Shown here one piece after another: positions 59,569 to 64,000 of a stretch of DNA of 64,000 nucleotides; position 1 is the first letter of the stretch, and every line of letters begins with the position of its first letter. The position numbers and the translations under genes were made by a program. The notes beneath the pieces are model-generated. The model saw nothing but the letters and a program-made list of their open reading frames with translations, did not search any database and was not told where the DNA came from. The DNA comes from Neobacillus sp. YX16 (GTDB taxonomy: Bacteria; Bacillota; Bacilli; Bacillales; Cytobacillaceae): positions 5,904,001-5,968,000 of the forward strand of contig NZ_CP126115.1 in assembly GCF_030123505.1 (NCBI RefSeq). The letters run 5' to 3'.

Positions 59569-61020
59569 TTAATGAATAGAAAAATAGGGTCTTTCCACTT
59601 TGCCCGTTTCGGCATTGATATAAATCCGGTTTTCTTTCCCTTCAAAAACATAGACAAGGACATAGTCGGCCGAAACGGTTGAGTAAATGATGCCAGTTCC
59701 AATGGCTTTCACTTTTTCACCTGAAATTTGCTCTGCCTTGGTTTCGAGTGAAGCCTGACTTAGCTTTTCCTGATAACTTTTCGAGAATAACTCTCTGGAT
59801 TGAAGTGCTGGCTGGGCCGATAACATGAAAAATTCACCGGATCCTGCATCAAGTTCAATGACAAACGGCTCACCCAGTGGGAAGTGCAGCTTGTATTCTC
59901 CTGCAAGGGGAGTGAACCTAAAACGATACAGATTAGGCTGTCCTTCTATCTCTTCCATGTTTTGTTCAACCTTTATTTCAAAGGTCGCGGTTTTCCCGTA
60001 AATCCACTTAAGCATTTGTTCTGCTTTTTTCATGACCTCCCTCTGTTCTAGAGGCTTTTGATCATTTAATTGATGTCCATAATTTATTGCAAATACAATA
60101 ATTCCGGAATAGCCGTCAATTTCACCATCGATTTTGGTTTTTCCTTGTTGAAGGTCAAACCTATACATTCCATATTGATCATTCACTTTTTCAAATTTGA
60201 CCTTTCCATTCTTTGCATTGAAGGCCGTTCTAATAATCTCTTTGAGATCTTCCTCTTTTAACAGCTTCATCTCGGAAGGAAGCTTGTGGTACCTGTTATA
60301 AAAAAAGGTGAGTTCATCTATCTTGCCAATTGGATTACCGATTCCTTCTGTATCTAAAAACTCAAAATAAGAACTATAGCCATGATGGAATTCATTATAT
60401 TCCTTCCCGACATGCTTAAAAAGAGTGCTGGCATAATTTTGTAAAAGTTCTATCGCCATAAGGTCCGTTACATCCTCAAGACCCTGGTTTTTTCGCTCTC
60501 TAAGGGTTGCAGCCATTTCATCCAGCTCCTGGCTATTAACAAGTAGAGGGGCATTTTTACGTTCAAACCAATTCAGTTTCTGGTCTAAATCCATAACATC
60601 CTCCGCTGCATAGGATAGAAGCTGGTCGTTATTATCTAATTCATATGCATTTTGGACTAGTTCATTCAGTGACTCCGCGTATAGATAAACACCATCCAAA
60701 AGAGTAGCAACTTTTTCACGGTTCGCAACATACTGATTGATTCCAGTTACAATAATGACTGCTGCAAGAAGGGCCGCTATCATTTTCATTCTTCTCAGTT
60801 TGAAGCGGATCCGGATCCTGTCATCGACTTCCTTCGTTAGTGTCTCTTTAGAGGAAAAGGATAACTCTGAAAATCCAGTTCCATTTTGATACAATCCCCT
60901 ACACTCCCTGCAGTGCTGTAAATGCTCTTCCACTGCCCTCCGATTTTCTGGCCTTAATTCATTTTCTTCATACAAAGGATATAAATCTTCGACTAGTCTG
61001 CAATTCAGCTTCATTTTCAT
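59569..61020 (-). CDS. Membrane anti-sigma factor with zinc-finger (ZAS) domain
   Basis: 483 residues. The N-terminal anti-sigma zinc domain has LYEENELRPENRRAVEEHLQ then HCRECRGLY (HxxxCxxC, about residues 33-40). One membrane helix at about 79-97 follows, then a large extracellular domain with PepSY/YpeB-like repeats (DELTFFYNRYHKLPSEM, GYSGIIVFAINYG). It overlaps the sigma gene stop by four bases (ATGA), so the pair is co-translated. It should hold the sigma factor at the membrane until an envelope signal arrives. Confidence 0.88.
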   Translation of the reverse strand: MKMKLNCRLVEDLYPLYEENELRPENRRAVEEHLQHCRECRGLYQNGTGFSELSFSSKETLTKEVDDRIRIRFKLRRMKMIAALLAAVIIVTGINQYVANREKVATLLDGVYLYAESLNELVQNAYELDNNDQLLSYAAEDVMDLDQKLNWFERKNAPLLVNSQELDEMAATLRERKNQGLEDVTDLMAIELLQNYASTLFKHVGKEYNEFHHGYSSYFEFLDTEGIGNPIGKIDELTFFYNRYHKLPSEMKLLKEEDLKEIIRTAFNAKNGKVKFEKVNDQYGMYRFDLQQGKTKIDGEIDGYSGIIVFAINYGHQLNDQKPLEQREVMKKAEQMLKWIYGKTATFEIKVEQNMEEIEGQPNLYRFRFTPLAGEYKLHFPLGEPFVIELDAGSGEFFMLSAQPALQSRELFSKSYQEKLSQASLETKAEQISGEKVKAIGTGIIYSTVSADYVLVYVFEGKENRIYINAETGKVERPYFSIH

Positions 61021-61499
61021 TCCCCCTCTCCTTCGAGATAATATTTCTTGAATTTCTTCTTCGCACGATGAATTCCAACCTTAATGCTGCCTTCCGACTG
61101 ACCTAAGATATCTCCTATCTCACTAAGCGAAAAACCTTGTTCCCGTAAAACCAAAAGCGTCTTTTCTTGTTCCGTCAGCTTTTGAAAAGTTTGTCTTATC
61201 ATCATTTCTGTTTCGATGTTCCGGATTGTTCCGCCGGACTGTAGCTCCGGCTCCGCATAAGGAAGCTCGTTCTTTTGTGAAAATTTATTTACCTCGTTCA
61301 AGTAGGTATTGCGCGCAATTTTAAAAAGCCACGTTTTAAGGGAAGAATCAGCGCGAAACCGACCAAATCCCTTGAAGGCCTTAATAAACGTATCATGCGT
61401 TAATTCTTCGGCAATCGTGCGGTTGTGGCACATGTTGCGAAGATAACGGAAAACCGGATCTTTGTATGCCTGATACATTTCTTCAAGCGGATCTGTCAT
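61017..61499 (-). CDS. ECF RNA polymerase sigma factor
   Basis: 160 residues from ATG 61499 with GGGGGAGGAG upstream; a longer frame lacks a site. Region 2 is DPVFRYLRNMCHNRTIAEEL plus THDTFIKAFKGF; region 4 is LREQGFSLSEIGDILGQSEG plus SIKVGIHRAKKKFKKYY. Not the SigV type at 12728; closer in look to SigX/YlaC-like factors, but the subgroup is not certain. Paired with the ZAS anti-sigma gene. Confidence 0.92.
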   Translation of the reverse strand: MTDPLEEMYQAYKDPVFRYLRNMCHNRTIAEELTHDTFIKAFKGFGRFRADSSLKTWLFKIARNTYLNEVNKFSQKNELPYAEPELQSGGTIRNIETEMMIRQTFQKLTEQEKTLLVLREQGFSLSEIGDILGQSEGSIKVGIHRAKKKFKKYYLEGEGE

Positions 61500-61524
61500 G
61501 TCTCTCTCTCCTCCCCCTACTAAT

Positions 61525-61550
61525 GACAAACGAAATGAAAAAAGGTTACA
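61525..61550 (-). promoter_or_regulatory. Candidate autoregulatory ECF promoter
   Basis: Reading leftward, TGTAAC followed by a T-rich stretch and, 17 bases later, GTCATT, ending about 25 bases before the sigma start. TGTAAC plus T run is a typical ECF -35; the -10 is weaker. Confidence 0.4.
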
Positions 61551-61634
61551 AACTTTTTTAAAAAGTGAAACATAATTCAATATATTTATGATAAATTTAG
61601 TTTAACAATTTTCACTCGGAAGGTGATGGTAAAC

Positions 61635-62261
61635 TTGGAGAACTTCTATTTGTTTGTGATTATGTGTATTTTACTGATTCTTTTACCTGGTCCTGATACG
61701 GCCATCGCGACAAAAAACACGCTGACAGTGGGAAGAACCGGTGGGTTTAGAACGATGTTTGGTACCTGCTGCGCCTTACTCATCCATACTTTGGCTGCGG
61801 TGGTCGGACTTTCAGCGATTATTGTGAAGTCAGCTTTTCTATTTTCCATCTTCAAATACTTCGGTGCGGCCTACTTAGTTTTTTTAGGCATCAAAACATT
61901 ATGGGCATTAAGACACAATAAAACAGCAGCCACCGAAATGACTGCCGAGAGCAAGTATGATAACAAATCTTGTTTTAAGCAGGGGTTCCTTACCAACCTC
62001 TTAAATCCAAAAGTAGCTGTATTTTTCCTAACCTTCCTGCCTCAGTTCGTAGATTCAGGCAGCGATTCTTTTATTCCGTTTCTCATCATGGGAATCACGT
62101 ATACGCTGTTAACTGCACTCTGGTTTTTGTTCTATATCTACCTGCTTAACCAGATTCGTATTTTTATGAATAAGCCTAAGACTCAAGTGTTGATGGAAGG
62201 AATAACTGGAACCATTCTGATTAGTTTTGGAATCAAACTGGCACTTGAAAAGGCACATTAA
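61635..62261 (+). CDS. LysE/RhtB-family amino acid exporter
   Basis: 208 residues from TTG 61635, with GGAAGGTGATG upstream at good distance; GTG/ATG starts four codons earlier lie inside that site. Six helices; LLILLPGPDTAIATKNTLTVGRTGG near the N-terminus and FLTNLLNPKVAVFFLTFLPQF in the middle are the LysE signature segments. Exports amino acids or related metabolites; substrate unknown. Confidence 0.93.
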   Translation: MENFYLFVIMCILLILLPGPDTAIATKNTLTVGRTGGFRTMFGTCCALLIHTLAAVVGLSAIIVKSAFLFSIFKYFGAAYLVFLGIKTLWALRHNKTAATEMTAESKYDNKSCFKQGFLTNLLNPKVAVFFLTFLPQFVDSGSDSFIPFLIMGITYTLLTALWFLFYIYLLNQIRIFMNKPKTQVLMEGITGTILISFGIKLALEKAH

Positions 62262-62280
62262 TAGATTGGTACCTCAAAAA

Positions 62281-62302
62281 GCAGTGGAATACATTCCACT
62301 GC
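62281..62302 (+). terminator. Terminator of the LysE gene
   Basis: GCAGTGGAAT / ATTCCACTGC with a two-base loop, flanked by A and T runs. Confidence 0.9.
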
Positions 62303-62405
62303 TTTTCTATATATTAACACTTACAAATCATCAATCTATTTCCCCTATAAACTTTCAATATCAAGATACGGGTTTTAAATTACCTTTTTTATCCAATTAT
62401 TTCTT

Positions 62406-62991
62406 ACCTGCCAAAATGATTTCCTCACCTGCGGATTTTAGCCTCTAATCTGCATATTTTCCGTCTTACCTGCATATATCCTTTGTTTATCTGCCTAACA
62501 AAATCCAAACCTAAACTTTGATGCTTAACATGTCAGGCTGCTGCATGGTTTAGGTATCCAAACTCCCTAAAAACTGGTATTACGCTCGGTGTTTTTCGTT
62601 TATTATAGAACAAGTTATGATTTATTAATTTCCTTTTTTATCCAAAAACTTCTTACCTGCCAAAATGATTCCTTCACCTGCGGATTTTAGCCTCTAACCT
62701 GCATATTTTCCGTCTTACCTGCATATTTCCTTTGTTTATCTGCCTAACTAAATCCCAACCTAAACTTGATGCTTAATATGAAAGGCTTCCGCATGGTTTA
62801 GGTATCTAAACTCCCTAAAAACTGGTATTACGCTCGTATTTTTCTTTCATTATAGAACAAGTTACTATTTTTCAATTACCTTTTTTATCCAAAGGCTTCT
62901 TACCTGCCAAAATGATTCCTTCACCTGCGGATTTTATCTTCTTACCTGCATAATGCTCCCTCTTACCTGCATATAACCTTTGTTTATCTAC
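62406..62991. repeat. Inverted relative of the 21-bp array: three blocks of five units, about 248-bp period
   Basis: ACCTGC or ATCTGC (reverse of GCAGGT/GCAGAT) starts at 62406/62427/62448/62468/62489, 62655/62676/62697/62717/62738 and 62902/62923/62944/62965/62986. Steps are 21 (twice 20) bp and block spacing is 249 and 247 bp. The spacer between blocks is conserved within this array but differs from that at 2123-2701. Opposite orientation, 60 kb away, same three-by-five architecture and same core. Confidence 0.88.
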
Positions 62992-63012
62992 CTAACAAAT
63001 CACGGACAAAAA

Positions 63013-63044
63013 AACACCAGGTTCGCCTCGACGAACCCAGTGTT
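63013..63044 (-). terminator. Terminator of the YhgE/Pip gene
   Basis: Leftward AACACTGGGTTCG / CGAACCTGGTGTT around a short loop, followed by a seven-T run. Confidence 0.9.
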
Positions 63045-63053
63045 CCTTCACTA

Positions 63054-64000
63054 TTATGCTGCTTGTTCTAGCATTGCTTCACTGCCCTGTTTCCTTTTGA
63101 ACGCAAATGCCATGTAGGTAAATGTCACAACCATGAAGCCAGCACTGTAAGCTAGCAGGATCAAATTATTTTGCCACATGTAAGCAAAATCACCGCTTGA
63201 TATGACAGCTTTAAACGCTTGGACACTGTACGTCATTGGGAAGAATGCGTTAAATGGCTGCAGCGCCTCTGGAATCAACGCAAGTGGGAAGGTTCCCGCG
63301 CTTGTCGTTAATTGCATGATCAGGATGAGAATCGCAATGAATCGACCCACATCCGCCATGGAAGTGACGAGCATTTGTATTAATGTAACAAATACCATAC
63401 TTGTCAGAATCGTCGTCACGATAAACAACGGCAAGCTTTGTACCTCAATTCCCAATCCTACGAGTAACACAAAATCAACTAATAATGCTTGAAGCACGCC
63501 AATAATCGTGATAACTCCTAATTTACCGATAAACCATTGTGTAGCTGAAGCTGGTTTGACGGCTGGTTCTCTCAGACCGAACACAATCGAGATGATCAGT
63601 GCACCTACGAAAAGTCCGAGTGAGACGAAGTAAGGAGCAAAGCCGGTACCGTAGTTTGGCACGGTGTTAATCTCATTTTTATCCACCTTCACTGGCTCGC
63701 CCATCATATCATACGTATCATCATCTGCTTTTACGCTATTTGCCGTTTCAGCCCCGGCCGCTAGCTTCTCGTTTAATTCTGAGCTGCCATCCTGCAATTT
63801 TTCTGTACCTTCTTGTAATTCCGTAGAACCCTCCGCAAGCTTACCAGTACCCTCGGTTATTTTGCCGGCACCCGCCGTTAATTCCCCCATACCAGATGTC
63901 AGTTGATTGGCACCTGCATTTAGTGCGGCTGAACCTGTATAAAGCTGGTGGATTCCTTGCTGTAATTTCACTTGGTTGGCGTTGATTTCGCTGATTCCGC
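63054..64000 (-). CDS. YhgE/Pip-family membrane protein, C-terminal part (cut by window edge)
   Basis: The frame is open to the right edge, so the true start lies outside. The visible part begins with a heptad-like repeat region (LNAGANQLTSGMGELTAGAG, KLAEGSTELQEGTEKLQDGS), typical of the YhgE/Pip coiled stalk. About six membrane helices follow (FVSLGLFVGALIISIVFGL, LGVITIIGVLQALLVDFVLL and others). Such proteins are ABC-2-like exporters or phage-infection proteins (Pip, EsaA relatives). Second YhgE-type gene here besides 28942. Confidence 0.9.
   Translation of the reverse strand, partial: GISEINANQVKLQQGIHQLYTGSAALNAGANQLTSGMGELTAGAGKITEGTGKLAEGSTELQEGTEKLQDGSSELNEKLAAGAETANSVKADDDTYDMMGEPVKVDKNEINTVPNYGTGFAPYFVSLGLFVGALIISIVFGLREPAVKPASATQWFIGKLGVITIIGVLQALLVDFVLLVGLGIEVQSLPLFIVTTILTSMVFVTLIQMLVTSMADVGRFIAILILIMQLTTSAGTFPLALIPEALQPFNAFFPMTYSVQAFKAVISSGDFAYMWQNNLILLAYSAGFMVVTFTYMAFAFKRKQGSEAMLEQAA

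Overview
The window reads as chromosome of a low-GC, endospore-forming-type Bacillaceae (Bacillus/Neobacillus-like). Pointers are strong AGGAGG ribosome binding sites, frequent TTG/GTG starts, Bacillus-specific families (FosB, KimA, YhgE, BlaI/BlaR1, RsiV-type anti-sigma, DUF3231, CBO0543, YqzG/YhdC) and c-di-AMP and adenine riboswitches. No rRNA, tRNA, phage module, plasmid origin or CRISPR array was seen. Species cannot be fixed from the sequence alone.

Layout. 0-5 kb: a secreted LysM-NlpC/P60 wall hydrolase, then three unusual short-period repeat arrays (20 bp x7, 21 bp units in 237-bp blocks, 52 bp x7) between small genes. 5-10 kb: DHFR-like reductase, methyltransferase, ABC1 kinase, serine hydrolase, DinB protein. 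10-14 kb: an SH3-VanY carboxypeptidase behind a SigV/RsiV-type sigma/anti-sigma pair, a broken second VanY, a LysR regulator. 14-20 kb: FosB, a P-loop kinase with a repeat-derived tail, HAD, DUF3231, DUF1835, small proteins. 20-21.7 kb: an IS110-family element. 22-27.6 kb: a beta-lactam resistance locus (class A beta-lactamase, class B PBP, BlaR1, BlaI) with BlaI-type operators. 28-31 kb: lipoprotein, YhgE-type membrane protein and divergent TetR regulator. 31-33 kb: a complete group II intron. 33-50 kb: a gene-poor accessory stretch of small single genes (DinB, SRPBCC, VanW, DUF1697, GNAT, YciI and others) separated by long AT-rich gaps with hairpins and dispersed repeats, plus a decayed group II intron and IS110 leader relics. 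50-55.7 kb: potassium handling (RCK K+ channel convergent with KimA) and two c-di-AMP-riboswitch-like leaders. 57-58.7 kb: an amidohydrolase under an adenine riboswitch. 59.5-61.6 kb: a second ECF sigma/anti-sigma pair. 62.3-63 kb: an inverted relative of the 21-bp array; the window ends inside a second YhgE-type gene.

How parts work together. Cell-envelope stress and antibiotic defence dominate: two ECF sigma/anti-sigma pairs, VanY, VanW, NlpC/P60 enzymes, FosB and the BlaI/BlaR1 circuit, which appears to control a PBP as well as a beta-lactamase. FosB and four DinB-fold proteins fit a bacillithiol-using cell. KimA, the RCK channel and the riboswitches form a c-di-AMP/potassium theme.

The most unusual material is non-coding. 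(1) An intergenic repeat with core CACCCGTTAGTTTAAGTACA recurs at many gene ends and appears to be the insertion site of both the IS110 element and the group II intron; a duplicated locus at 44.8 kb preserves the empty IS site, and the IS leader carries sequence resembling the target, as expected of a bridge RNA. (2) Helically phased 20/21-bp arrays with a GGCACGTAA or GCAGGTAA core have an exact higher-order layout and no obvious coding or CRISPR explanation. All family assignments are from recognition of the sequence, not database searches.
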